From positions 37,191 through 101,190 of the forward strand of contig CANRNJ010000013.1 in assembly GCA_947631955.1 (NCBI GenBank): DNA of 64,000 bases, in the 5' to 3' direction. Made by a program: the position numbers and the translations under genes. Position 1 is the stretch's first letter, and each line of letters begins with the position of its first letter. This DNA is from an uncultured Lachnospiraceae bacterium (GTDB lineage Bacteria; Bacillota; Clostridia; Lachnospirales; Lachnospiraceae). Below, in pieces: positions 17,406 to 26,325 of the stretch. The notes below the pieces were generated by a model. It searched no databases and was not told the DNA's origin. It saw only the letters and a list, made by a program, of their open reading frames with translations.

Positions 17406-18041
17406 ATGCAAAAAGGGAAAAAGGCGCTGCTTATCCTTGCGGCGGTCTGCATGTTGAGCGGCTGCGGCCAGAGCGGCGGCGCAGAGATATCTTCCGTTAC
17501 GATCGGTAAGGACGGCAGTATCGCGCATCAGATCGTAGGCGGCTTTGAACAGAATTATTATGATATCGGGGAGCTTAAGTCGCTGGCGGCGGACAGGGTG
17601 TCGGAGTATTGCGAAGAGAACGGACCGGACAGGGTCAAACTGGCGTCCGTCGAGGATAAGGAAGGAACGATCAGCATCCGGCTCGATTATGCGACGGCGC
17701 AGGATTACAGCAATTTCAATCACAGGGAACTGTATATAGGGACCTTGTCCTCGGCGATCGACGAGGGGTATCCGCTGGAGGCCGTTCCTTTTGTTTCGGC
17801 AGAAGGAGAGCCGATGGAGATCGGGTTCATCGAAGACTGGGATAAGAAACAGATCGCGATCATTGCGACAAAACCGTCGGAAGAACTTGCGGTCAATACT
17901 TACGGGAAGGTGCTCTATATCAATCAGAATCTGTCATCTCCGATGGACGTATCGTTTACGGGAAAGAAGAACGTCCGCATCATGAACCCGGCAGGGGAAG
18001 ACGCTGACGAGGCGACCCTGTCGTATATCATATTTGAATAA
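17406..18041 (+). CDS. Lipoprotein of unknown function (211 aa)
   Basis: Signal peptide with lipobox LSGC at about residues 17-20, so the mature protein is lipid-anchored outside the membrane. The rest is a mixed alpha/beta domain of about 190 residues, acidic, with no motif I recognise. Many Lachnospiraceae carry an unassigned lipoprotein of this kind beside glyS, which is only a recollection. GAGAGGAAAG precedes the ATG. It lies between recO (54 bases before) and glyS (66 bases after) on the same strand and is probably part of one operon. Confidence 0.75.
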   Translation: MQKGKKALLILAAVCMLSGCGQSGGAEISSVTIGKDGSIAHQIVGGFEQNYYDIGELKSLAADRVSEYCEENGPDRVKLASVEDKEGTISIRLDYATAQDYSNFNHRELYIGTLSSAIDEGYPLEAVPFVSAEGEPMEIGFIEDWDKKQIAIIATKPSEELAVNTYGKVLYINQNLSSPMDVSFTGKKNVRIMNPAGEDADEATLSYIIFE

Positions 18042-18107
18042 CTGACAAAGGCATATGTGTGTATTGCGGCAGAACATCCTGCCAAGCAGGAGAGGGAGGA
18101 GAATCGT

Positions 18108-19496
18108 ATGGAAAAGACAATGGACAAGATCGTGGCGCTGGCAAAGGCGAGAGGGTTTGTGTACCCCGGCTCGGAGATCTACGGCGGGTTGGCGAATACA
18201 TGGGATTACGGCAATCTTGGCGTGGAATTGAAGAACAATGTGAAAAAAGCATGGTGGCAGAAATTTGTTATGGAGAATCCTTACAATGTCGGCGTGGACT
18301 GCGCGATCCTGATGAATCCGCAGACATGGGTCGCTTCCGGCCATCTGGGCGGTTTCTCGGATCCGCTGATGGACTGTAAAGCGTGCCATGAGAGATTCCG
18401 CGCCGATAAGCTGATCGAAGATTATGCGGAGGAGAACGGTATCACGTTCGAGGAATCCGTGGACGGCTGGAGCCAGCAGCAGATGAAGGATTACATCGAG
18501 GAGAAGAACATTTCCTGTCCGAGCTGCGGCAAGCATGATTTTACCGATATCCGACAGTTTAATCTGATGTTCAAAACGTTTCAGGGCGTTACCGAAGACG
18601 CCAAGAACACGGTATATCTGAGGCCCGAAACGGCTCAGGGCATTTTTGTCAATTTCAAAAACGTACAGCGGACGTCCCGCAAAAAGATCCCGTTCGGCAT
18701 CGGACAGATCGGCAAGTCCTTCCGAAACGAGATCACTCCCGGAAACTTTACGTTCCGGACCAGAGAGTTTGAGCAGATGGAACTGGAATTTTTCTGCGAG
18801 CCCGGAACGGATCTGGAGTGGTTCCAGTACTGGAGAGGTTTCTGCCGTGACTGGCTGCTTGCTTTGGGCATCAAGGAAGAGGAAATGCGCCTGCGCGACC
18901 ATGACCCGGCGGAACTGGCATTTTATTCCAAGGGCACGACGGACATCGAGTTCCTGTTCCCCTTCGGATGGGGCGAACTGTGGGGCATTGCGGACAGGAC
19001 CGACTATGACCTGACGCAGCACCAGAATACTTCCGGTGAAGATATGTCGTATTTCGACGATACGAAGAATGAAAAATACATCCCTTATGTGATCGAGCCT
19101 TCGCTCGGCGCGGACCGTGTGGTACTGGCTTTCCTCTGCGCGGCCTATGACGAGGAGGAGATCGGAGAGGGAGATGTGCGTACCGTGCTGCATTTCCACC
19201 CGGCGATCGCGCCCGTTAAGATCGGCGTGCTTCCGCTGTCCAAGAAGCTGAACGAAGGGGCTGAGAAGATCTATACGCAGCTGTCCAAAAAATATAACTG
19301 TGAGTTCGACGACCGCGGCAATATCGGGAAACGTTACCGCAGACAGGATGAGATCGGAACGCCGTTCTGCGTTACATATGATTTTGATTCCGAAACGGAC
19401 GGATGCGTGACCGTCAGATTCCGTGATTCCATGGAGCAGGAACGTGTCGCCATCGATCAGCTGGACGCATATTTTGCAGATAAATTTACGTTTTGA
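18108..19496 (+). CDS. glyS: Glycyl-tRNA synthetase, single-chain type
   Basis: Charges tRNA-Gly. It is 462 residues, the homodimeric class IIa form (eukaryote/archaea-like, also in many Firmicutes), not the two-subunit GlyQ/GlyS type. Recognisable parts are the N-terminal [12 protein letters not shown], a zinc-type pair of CxxC motifs (CKAC and CPSC), class II motif 2 in [11 protein letters not shown] and a C-terminal anticodon-binding domain ([14 protein letters not shown] [10 protein letters not shown]). GGGAGGAG lies before the ATG at 18108. The preceding gap is only 66 bases and holds no T-box leader. Confidence 0.97.
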   Translation: MEKTMDKIVALAKARGFVYPGSEIYGGLANTWDYGNLGVELKNNVKKAWWQKFVMENPYNVGVDCAILMNPQTWVASGHLGGFSDPLMDCKACHERFRADKLIEDYAEENGITFEESVDGWSQQQMKDYIEEKNISCPSCGKHDFTDIRQFNLMFKTFQGVTEDAKNTVYLRPETAQGIFVNFKNVQRTSRKKIPFGIGQIGKSFRNEITPGNFTFRTREFEQMELEFFCEPGTDLEWFQYWRGFCRDWLLALGIKEEEMRLRDHDPAELAFYSKGTTDIEFLFPFGWGELWGIADRTDYDLTQHQNTSGEDMSYFDDTKNEKYIPYVIEPSLGADRVVLAFLCAAYDEEEIGEGDVRTVLHFHPAIAPVKIGVLPLSKKLNEGAEKIYTQLSKKYNCEFDDRGNIGKRYRRQDEIGTPFCVTYDFDSETDGCVTVRFRDSMEQERVAIDQLDAYFADKFTF

Positions 19497-19531
19497 ATAC
19501 CATAAAAGAGAGTGAAAGGACAGAAAATAAG

Positions 19532-22171
19532 ATGAAACCCTATGGCGTAAATGAATTGCGGAGAATGTTCCTTGAATTTTTTGAGAGCAAGGACCATTTA
19601 AAGATGAAAAGTTTTTCGCTGGTGCCCCATAACGACAATAGTCTGCTGCTGATCAACTCCGGTATGGCGCCGTTGAAACCGTATTTCACGGGACAGGAGA
19701 TCCCGCCCCGCAGACGCGTTACCACCTGCCAGAAATGTATCCGTACGGGCGATCTGGAAAATGTGGGAAAAACGGCCAGACACGGCACTTTCTTTGAAAT
19801 GCTGGGCAATTTTTCCTTCGGCGATTATTTCAAGAAGGAAGCGATCTCATGGTGCTGGGAGTTCCTCACGGAAGTCGTGGGACTGGATCCGGACAGACTC
19901 TATCCTTCCGTCTACGAGGAGGACGACGAGGCGTTTGAGATCTGGAATAAAGATATCGGGATCGCGCCGGAAAGGATCTACCGTTTCGGCAAAGAAGATA
20001 ATTTCTGGGAACACGGTTCGGGTCCCTGCGGGCCCTGCTCCGAAGTGTATTATGACAGGGGCGAGAAATACGGCTGCGGCAAGCCCGGCTGTACGGTAGG
20101 CTGCGACTGCGACCGGTATATGGAGATATGGAACAATGTCTTTACGCAGTTTGACAATGACGGCAAAGGCAACTATACGGAACTGATCCAGAAAAATATC
20201 GATACCGGCATGGGCTTGGAAAGACTGGCATCCGTCGTGCAGGACGTGGATTCCATCTTCGACGTTGACACGATCTTGGCGCTGCGCACGAGAGTGTGTG
20301 AGATCGCGGGCGTAGAATACAAGAAAAACGATGACGACGACGTGTCCATCCGCATTATTACGGATCACATCCGCTCCGCGACCTTTATGATCTCGGACGG
20401 GATCATGCCTTCCAATGAGGGCAGAGGATATGTGCTGCGCCGCATTATCAGGCGTGCGGCCCGGCAGGGCAGAAAACTCGGCATCCAAGGCACTTTTCTC
20501 TCGGATCTGGCCGGTACGGTCATAGAGGGATCCAAAGACGGATATCCGGAACTGGAAGAGAAGAAAGAGTTCATCTTTAATGTGCTGACGCAGGAAGAAA
20601 ACAAATTCAATAAGACCATCGACCAAGGGCTCAGCATCTTAAACGATATGACGGCCGATATGGCAAAAAAAGGCGAAAAGCAGCTTAGCGGCGCGGATGC
20701 GTTCCGGCTGTATGACACCTATGGTTTTCCGCTGGATCTGACCAAGGAGATCTTGGAGGAAAAGGGATTTACCGTGGACGAAGACGGCTTCCGATCCTGT
20801 ATGCAGGAGCAGAAGGACAAGGCGCGCAAGGCGCGGAAAGTAACGAATTACATGGGCGCTGACGTGACGGTGTATGAGTCGATCGATCCCGCCGTCACCA
20901 CAGAATTTGTGGGTTACGACAATCTGACATACGATTCCAAGGTGTCGGTGCTCACAACCGAAACGGAACTGGTGGAAGCTCTGACGGACGGCGAGATCGG
21001 TACGATCATCGTTGAGCAGACTCCTTTCTATGCCACCATGGGCGGACAGGAAGGCGATATCGGCGTGATCACCGCGCCGGAAGGCGAGTTCAGGGTCGAG
21101 AATACCGTCAAACTTCTGGGCGGCAAGGTCGGACATGTGGGAAAAGTGACAAAGGGCATGATCAAAGCGGGCGACCGCGTCACGCTTTCGGTAGATCAGG
21201 AGAGAAGAAGCAATACCTGTAAGAACCACAGCGCGACGCATCTTCTCCAGAAGGCGCTGCGCGATGTGCTGGGCAATCATGTGGAGCAGTCGGGTTCCTA
21301 TCAGGACGGATACAGGACCCGTTTCGATTTCTCCCATCCGGCGGCAATGACGCCTGATGAACTGCGGAAAGTAGAGCAGATCGTCAACGAGAAGATCGCG
21401 CAGAATCTTCCGGTAGAAACAAAGATCATGTCGATCGAGGATGCAAAAAAGAGCGGCGCTATGGCGCTTTTCGGGGAAAAATATGCGGATACGGTGCGCG
21501 TCGTGGAAATGGGGGACTTCTCCAAAGAACTGTGCGGCGGCACGCATGTCGGATCCACCGGTATGATCGGTTCCTTTAAGATCTTGTCGGAGTCCGGCGT
21601 GGCGGCGGGAGTCCGGCGTATCGAGGCCGTGACGGGAAGCAACGTGGCCGCTTACTATCGGAAATTGGAAGAACAGCTTGATCAGGCCGCAAAGACGCTC
21701 AAGACTTCTCCGAACAATCTGCTGGAGCGCTGTGAGCATCTTATGGCGGAAATAAAAGCGCTGCAGAGCGAGAATGAGTCGCTGAAGAGCAGGGCAGCCA
21801 AGGAAGCCCTCGGCGACGTCATGGATCAGGTCCAGGAGATCAAAGGCGTCAAGATGCTGGCGTCGAAAGTCGTTGGTGTGGATATGAACGGTCTTCGTGA
21901 ACTGGGCGATCAGCTGAAAGAGAAACTTGGGGACGGCGTGGTTGTCCTGATCTCGGAAAAAGACGGCAAAGTCAGCATGATCGCGATGGCGACCGACGGC
22001 GCGATGCAGAAAGGCGCCCATGCCGGAAACCTGATCAAAGGGATCGCCGCACTGGTAGGCGGAGGCGGCGGAGGACGCCCCAACATGGCTCAGGCGGGCG
22101 GCAAGGATCCGGCAGGTATCGATGCGGCGCTGCAGGAGGCGGCAAAGGTACTGGAAGGGCAGATCGCATAG
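19532..22171 (+). CDS. alaS: Alanyl-tRNA synthetase
   Basis: Charges tRNA-Ala and edits misacylated Ser and Gly. It is 879 residues from MKPYGVNELRR. The class IIc core has motif 2 around RHGTFFEMLGNF. The editing domain has the zinc-binding HSATH and CGGTH motifs. A coiled coil precedes the C-Ala domain with the glycine-rich GGGGGGRPNMAQAGG tail. Homologues start at MKPYG-like N-termini, so the ATG at 19532 is preferred over 19493, which would abut the glyS stop. AAAGGA lies 13-14 bases upstream. It is likely to be co-transcribed with glyS; no T-box is seen. Confidence 0.97.
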   Translation: MKPYGVNELRRMFLEFFESKDHLKMKSFSLVPHNDNSLLLINSGMAPLKPYFTGQEIPPRRRVTTCQKCIRTGDLENVGKTARHGTFFEMLGNFSFGDYFKKEAISWCWEFLTEVVGLDPDRLYPSVYEEDDEAFEIWNKDIGIAPERIYRFGKEDNFWEHGSGPCGPCSEVYYDRGEKYGCGKPGCTVGCDCDRYMEIWNNVFTQFDNDGKGNYTELIQKNIDTGMGLERLASVVQDVDSIFDVDTILALRTRVCEIAGVEYKKNDDDDVSIRIITDHIRSATFMISDGIMPSNEGRGYVLRRIIRRAARQGRKLGIQGTFLSDLAGTVIEGSKDGYPELEEKKEFIFNVLTQEENKFNKTIDQGLSILNDMTADMAKKGEKQLSGADAFRLYDTYGFPLDLTKEILEEKGFTVDEDGFRSCMQEQKDKARKARKVTNYMGADVTVYESIDPAVTTEFVGYDNLTYDSKVSVLTTETELVEALTDGEIGTIIVEQTPFYATMGGQEGDIGVITAPEGEFRVENTVKLLGGKVGHVGKVTKGMIKAGDRVTLSVDQERRSNTCKNHSATHLLQKALRDVLGNHVEQSGSYQDGYRTRFDFSHPAAMTPDELRKVEQIVNEKIAQNLPVETKIMSIEDAKKSGAMALFGEKYADTVRVVEMGDFSKELCGGTHVGSTGMIGSFKILSESGVAAGVRRIEAVTGSNVAAYYRKLEEQLDQAAKTLKTSPNNLLERCEHLMAEIKALQSENESLKSRAAKEALGDVMDQVQEIKGVKMLASKVVGVDMNGLRELGDQLKEKLGDGVVVLISEKDGKVSMIAMATDGAMQKGAHAGNLIKGIAALVGGGGGGRPNMAQAGGKDPAGIDAALQEAAKVLEGQIA

Positions 22172-22247
22172 GCCGGAAGACGGCGGACAAGGTGCCGGAA
22201 TGGCAGGCTGCACAGGCCGGGACTGACGGAATTTGATAAATTAATAG

Positions 22248-22275
22248 TTGACGCATATCCAAATTGTGGTATAAT
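22248..22275 (+). promoter_or_regulatory. Promoter of rpsU
   Basis: TTGACG (22248-22253), a 16-base spacer and TATAAT (22270-22275) preceded by TGG (extended -10). It is one of the best sigma-A promoters in the window and drives rpsU with a leader of about 85 bases. Confidence 0.8.
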
Positions 22276-22368
22276 TTATGTTGTGTGTAAAAGCACAGCG
22301 TGTGCACGCATAAATAACCCGATCAGTCAAGATGCTTGCAAGGGACTGAAGGGAGGTTAGAGTAGAGA

Positions 22369-22545
22369 ATGTCAAACGTAATCGTAAAAGAGAATGAAAC
22401 TTTGGATAGCGCGCTGCGCCGTTTTAAGAGAAGCTGCGCGAAGGCAGGTATTCAGCAGGAGATTCGTAAGAGAGAGCATTACGAGAAGCCCAGCGTAAGA
22501 CGTAAAAAGAAGTCTGAAGCGGCCAGAAAGCGTAAGTACAACTAA
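22369..22545 (+). CDS. rpsU: 30S ribosomal protein S21
   Basis: A 58-residue highly basic protein. It starts [20 protein letters not shown], contains the family core [19 protein letters not shown] and ends in a Lys/Arg-rich tail ([15 protein letters not shown]). S21 belongs to the small subunit and takes part in early translation initiation. GGGAGG lies 12 bases before the ATG. It has its own promoter at 22248-22275 and a terminator directly downstream, so it forms a monocistronic unit, which suits a highly expressed ribosomal gene. Confidence 0.97.
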   Translation: MSNVIVKENETLDSALRRFKRSCAKAGIQQEIRKREHYEKPSVRRKKKSEAARKRKYN

Positions 22546-22557
22546 GTAAAAACAAAG

Positions 22558-22590
22558 CAGGCTCAAATGAACATTTGGGTCTGTTTTTCT
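22558..22590 (+). terminator. Intrinsic terminator of rpsU
   Basis: CAG-G-CTCAAATG pairs with CATTTGGG-T-CTG around a short loop, followed by TTTTT (22584-22588). It ends the rpsU transcript before the carboxypeptidase gene. Confidence 0.85.
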
Positions 22591-22685
22591 TTGTACAAAT
22601 AGAAGATTTCTTCGCATATCCGCTGTCCCACAAAAATATGTATAGTAAATAAGAAACAGGCATAACGGAATATGCAGGAGTGGGA

Positions 22686-23879
22686 ATGAAAGTGTTGCGA
22701 AGAATAGCAAAGCGCGCGGCGGTCTGGCTCATATCGGGATGTCTTGTCCTGAACGCCGGATGGATGGGGATGCCGATTCAGGCGTGGGCGGCCCCGGATG
22801 TTACTACGCCGTCTTATATTTTGATGGAGGCGTCTACCGGACAGGTGATCTGTGAGAAAGATGCGGATATGAGAAGAAGTCCGGCAAGCATAACCAAACT
22901 CATGACGCTGCTGATCGTTTTTGAGCATCTGGGAAGCGGCAGGATCCATTTGGACGATCTGGTAACGGCAAGCGCCCATGCCAAGTCGATGGGCGGTTCA
23001 CAGGTCTATCTGGAAGAGGGAGAGTCGCAGACGCTTGACACGATGATCAAATGTATTGCCGTAGCGTCCGGAAACGATGCGAGTACGGCGGTGGCGGAAT
23101 ACATAGCGGGGAGCGAGAGCGAATTTGTGAAGCTGATGAATGAGAAGGCGGACGCACTGGGACTGCAGAACACTCATTTCGAGGATTGCTGCGGTCTGAC
23201 GGACTCCGACAGCCATTATACATCGGCAAGGGATGTGGCGGTCATATCGAGAGAACTGATCACGAAGCATCCGGAGGTATTTAACTATACGCAGATCTGG
23301 ATGGAGGATATCGTACATAATACGCAGGCCGGTGCATCGGTCTTCACTCTGTCCAGTACCAATAAGCTGCTGAAACAGTATGAATGGGCGACCGGGCTCA
23401 AGACCGGTTTCACGTCCAAGGCGATGTACTGTCTGTCGGCTACCGCCAACCGGGACGGCATGGAATTGATCGCCGTGCTGATGGGGGCCCCGGACAGCAA
23501 GACCCGTTTCCAAGACGCCATCTCTCTGTTAAATTACGGGTACAGCGTCAGCCAGATGTACCGGGATGAAAATAAGGATCCGCTGCCGGTGCAGAAGGTG
23601 GAAGGCGGTATTGAGGCGGAGCTGAATCTGGCTTATGCGGGGCCTTTTGAGTATCTGGACACCAAGGGCAGCAACCTGAGCCAGATCCAGAAGGAGATCA
23701 GTCTGCCCGGAAGCGTCACAGCACCGATCGCCGAAGGAGATGCCATCGGCGAGGCGGTCTATAAGATCGACGGAACGAGGATCGGCAGCGTTTCGATCTT
23801 GGCGGCTCAGAGCGTCGATAAAGCCGGATATAAAGATTATTGCAGAAAAGTGTGGATCATGTACCTGATGAACAGGTAG
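22686..23879 (+). CDS. D-alanyl-D-alanine carboxypeptidase (S11 family)
   Basis: Low-molecular-weight penicillin-binding protein that trims the terminal D-Ala from peptidoglycan stem peptides. It is 397 residues with an N-terminal signal peptide (cleavage probably after AWA near residue 36). The catalytic SITK tetrad is in SPASITKLMT, the second motif is SGN in VASGNDAS and the third is KTG in GLKTGFTS. A C-terminal beta domain follows, as in the DacF/PBP5 group. The ATG at 22686 has GGAG five bases upstream. A second paralogue lies at 26326. The last residues are not a clear amphipathic anchor. Confidence 0.93.
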   Translation: MKVLRRIAKRAAVWLISGCLVLNAGWMGMPIQAWAAPDVTTPSYILMEASTGQVICEKDADMRRSPASITKLMTLLIVFEHLGSGRIHLDDLVTASAHAKSMGGSQVYLEEGESQTLDTMIKCIAVASGNDASTAVAEYIAGSESEFVKLMNEKADALGLQNTHFEDCCGLTDSDSHYTSARDVAVISRELITKHPEVFNYTQIWMEDIVHNTQAGASVFTLSSTNKLLKQYEWATGLKTGFTSKAMYCLSATANRDGMELIAVLMGAPDSKTRFQDAISLLNYGYSVSQMYRDENKDPLPVQKVEGGIEAELNLAYAGPFEYLDTKGSNLSQIQKEISLPGSVTAPIAEGDAIGEAVYKIDGTRIGSVSILAAQSVDKAGYKDYCRKVWIMYLMNR

Positions 23880-23974
23880 GGCGTCTTTTGGCAGAGTCTG
23901 TGCGGGTGCAGCAGGCTGGAAGACCGCGGGCGTCTGCGCAGACAGGATGCGCTGTGCGAACAGAAGTTTGCAGA

Positions 23975-24029
23975 TTGCGGGGAACCGATGTTGTATGGTA
24001 TACTTTATAAGCTGTCCGGACAGGACAGC
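23975..24029 (+). promoter_or_regulatory. Promoter followed by a +1 hairpin covering the ribosome-binding site
   Basis: TTGCGG (23975-23980), 18 bases, TATACT (23999-24004) with TGG upstream. The predicted transcript starts with an inverted repeat, GCTGTCC-GGACA-GGACAGC (24011-24029), whose second arm contains the AGGA just before the ATG at 24032. Pairing could hide that ribosome-binding site. Confidence 0.5.
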
Positions 24030-24031
24030 GT

Positions 24032-24904
24032 ATGGAGAAACGGAATATGATGCAGATTGTTTTGGCCTGCGCGGCAATAGCGGCCGGGGCGGGTCTGGCC
24101 GTGTCGGCGTGGGACAGCAGCCGGTTTGTCACGGCTGAATATCAGATCGTGTCGCCCAAAGTCACGCGGCCGTGCAGATTCGTCCTTCTTGCGGATCTTC
24201 ACAATAAGTCGTACGGCAGCGACCATGCGAAACTGATAGAGAAAATAGACAGGATATCTCCCGACGCGGTCCTTGTGGCGGGAGATATGCTGACAGCCCT
24301 GCCGGGACATTCGTATGAACCGGCCCTGTCCCTCATGAAACAGTTATCCGGGCGGTACAGGATCTATTACGCCATGGGCAACCATGAGTACCGTCTGAAG
24401 CTGTATCCGGAGCAGTATGGGCCGGTGTATGAGAAGTATGTGGCACAACTTCTGCGTCTGGGGATCAAACCGCTTGTCAACGAAAGCGTTTATCTGCCGG
24501 AATACAATGTGACGATCTGCGGCGCCGAGATAGACAAACGTTATTATAAACGGTTCCGGAAGACCCCGATGGAACCGTCCTATCTTCCCGGAATCCTCGG
24601 AGAACCTAAAGCGGATACCTGCCGGATCCTGATCGCTCATTCCCCGCAGTATTTTGAAGAGTATGCCGCATGGGGAGCCGATGTGGTCGTTTCGGGACAT
24701 GTTCACGGCGGGATCGTCAGACTGCCTTTTCTGGGAGGCGTGCTCTCTCCGAATATGACGCTGTTTCCCAAATACGACGGGGGAAGATTTGAACTGGGAG
24801 AGTCTACGATGATCTTAAGCAGGGGACTCGGAACGCATACGATCCCTGTCCGGATCTTCAATCCGGGCGAACTGGCCGTGATCACGTTGACGCCGAAAGG
24901 TTAG
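24032..24904 (+). CDS. Membrane-anchored calcineurin-like metallophosphoesterase (YkuE-like)
   Basis: A 290-residue predicted phosphohydrolase with an N-terminal uncleaved signal or anchor helix and the full metal-binding set: DLH (LADLHNKS), GD (VAGDM), GNHE (AMGNHEYR), an isolated His (IAHSPQ) and GHVHGG (VSGHVHGG). It resembles Bacillus YkuE, an extracytoplasmic member. The substrate is unknown. The start could be 24032 (basic n-region, MEKRN) or the ATG pair at 24047/24050, which has GGAGA 8-11 bases upstream; the basic n-region favours 24032. scpA follows 15 bases after the stop. Confidence 0.88.
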   Translation: MEKRNMMQIVLACAAIAAGAGLAVSAWDSSRFVTAEYQIVSPKVTRPCRFVLLADLHNKSYGSDHAKLIEKIDRISPDAVLVAGDMLTALPGHSYEPALSLMKQLSGRYRIYYAMGNHEYRLKLYPEQYGPVYEKYVAQLLRLGIKPLVNESVYLPEYNVTICGAEIDKRYYKRFRKTPMEPSYLPGILGEPKADTCRILIAHSPQYFEEYAAWGADVVVSGHVHGGIVRLPFLGGVLSPNMTLFPKYDGGRFELGESTMILSRGLGTHTIPVRIFNPGELAVITLTPKG

Positions 24905-24919
24905 AAAGGACAAGCTGAT

Positions 24920-25705
24920 ATGGCAATTCCCGTAAAGTTGAAGGTGTTTGAGGGCCCTCTGGACCTGCTCCTGCACCTGATCGATAAAAATAAAGTAGAC
25001 ATCTACGACATACCGATCGTCGAGATCACGGAACAGTATCTGGATTATATCAAACAGATGCAGACGGAAGATATGAACGTCATGAGCGAATTTCTCGTTA
25101 TGGCGGCGACCCTGATCGATATCAAGTGCCGGATGCTCCTCCCGAAGGAAGTCAACGAAGAGGGCGAGGAAGAGGATCCGAGAGCCGAATTGGTTGAGAA
25201 ACTGCTGGAATACAAGATGTGCAAGTACATGTCCTATGAACTGCGCGACCGCATGGTGGATGCAGAGAGGAGCCTGTACAAGAAACCTACGCTTCCCAAA
25301 GAAGTGGCCGATTACAGGCAGCCGATAGACTACGAAGAGCTGATCGGCGATATGACGCTGCAAAGACTGCATGAGATATTCCGTCAGATGATGAAACGTC
25401 AGGAGGACAAGATCGATCCCGTCAGGAGCACGTTCGGCAATATCGAGAAGGACGAGATCGATATGGAGCTGAAAACCACATTTGTGGAAGCGTATGTGCG
25501 GAGCCATAAGACTTTCAGCTTCCGCAGATTGCTGGAGAAACAGAACAGCAGGATGGAAGTGATCGTCACATTTCTGGTGATCCTTGAAATGATCCGGACG
25601 GGCCGGATAGAGATCCAGCAGGACGACATCTGCTCGGATATCATCATAACGACAAAGGACGTCAACGACAACAGCCCCGTGCAGCTTACATCGGTGGCGG
25701 AATAG
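24920..25705 (+). CDS. scpA: Segregation and condensation protein A
   Basis: Kleisin subunit of the SMC-ScpAB condensin complex that compacts and segregates chromosomes. It is 261 residues with the family-defining N-terminus FEGPLDLLLHLIDKNKVDIYDIPI, the acidic middle (EEGEEED) and a C-terminal winged helix (VIVTFLVILEMIRTG). AAAGGA lies before the ATG at 24920. scpB follows after 24 bases, the usual arrangement. Confidence 0.97.
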   Translation: MAIPVKLKVFEGPLDLLLHLIDKNKVDIYDIPIVEITEQYLDYIKQMQTEDMNVMSEFLVMAATLIDIKCRMLLPKEVNEEGEEEDPRAELVEKLLEYKMCKYMSYELRDRMVDAERSLYKKPTLPKEVADYRQPIDYEELIGDMTLQRLHEIFRQMMKRQEDKIDPVRSTFGNIEKDEIDMELKTTFVEAYVRSHKTFSFRRLLEKQNSRMEVIVTFLVILEMIRTGRIEIQQDDICSDIIITTKDVNDNSPVQLTSVAE

Positions 25706-25729
25706 CGCGTATAGCAAGAGGAAACGGAT

Positions 25730-26299
25730 ATGGAAAGAGCAAAGGCAAAAGCGGTATTGGAAGCGATCCTTTTTACGATGGGGGACTCGGTGAGCATAGA
25801 CAGTCTTGCCGAAGTGATCGAAGAGGACAGGAAGACAACGGAGGAGATCCTTGACCAGATGGCGGAGGACTACAGCAGCCAGAGCAGAGGGATCAGCCTT
25901 ACGAAACTGGATGACGCTGTCCAGATGTGCACCAAGGGCGAACTGTACGAATATCTGATCAAGATCGCAAAAGTCCCGAAGAAGTTCGTTCTGACGGACA
26001 CTCTGCTCGAAACGCTCTCCATCATAGCGTACAAGCAGCCGATAACGCGGCTGGAGATCGAGAAGGTCAGAGGGGTCAGCTGCGATCATGCGGTGAATAA
26101 GCTGCTGGAGTATGACCTGATCATGGAAGTGGGGCGCATGGACGCGCCCGGAAGGCCGCTGCTTTTTGGCACTACGGAACAGTTCCTGAGAAGTTTCGGC
26201 GTAAAATCTCTGGAGGATCTGCCGGAACTCAATGCGGTGCAGATAGAAGAATTTAAGCGTCAGGCGGAGAGCGAAGTGCAGATGCAGCTGGATATATAA
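25730..26299 (+). CDS. scpB: Segregation and condensation protein B
   Basis: Partner of ScpA in the SMC complex. It is 189 residues with two winged-helix domains. The signature TLSIIAYKQPITRLEIEKVRG is visible as LSIIAYKQPIT then EIEKVRGV. The C-terminus contains GRPLLFGTTEQFLRSFG. AGAGGAA precedes the ATG. Length and order are normal. Confidence 0.97.
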   Translation: MERAKAKAVLEAILFTMGDSVSIDSLAEVIEEDRKTTEEILDQMAEDYSSQSRGISLTKLDDAVQMCTKGELYEYLIKIAKVPKKFVLTDTLLETLSIIAYKQPITRLEIEKVRGVSCDHAVNKLLEYDLIMEVGRMDAPGRPLLFGTTEQFLRSFGVKSLEDLPELNAVQIEEFKRQAESEVQMQLDI

Positions 26300-26325
26300 G
26301 AGAGGTTTGTCGTCATAGGAACGGC

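Noticed and set aside
18042..18107. T-box leader upstream of glyS (and alaS)
   Set aside because: The gap before glyS is 66 bases and the gap before alaS is 35 bases; neither can hold a T-box.
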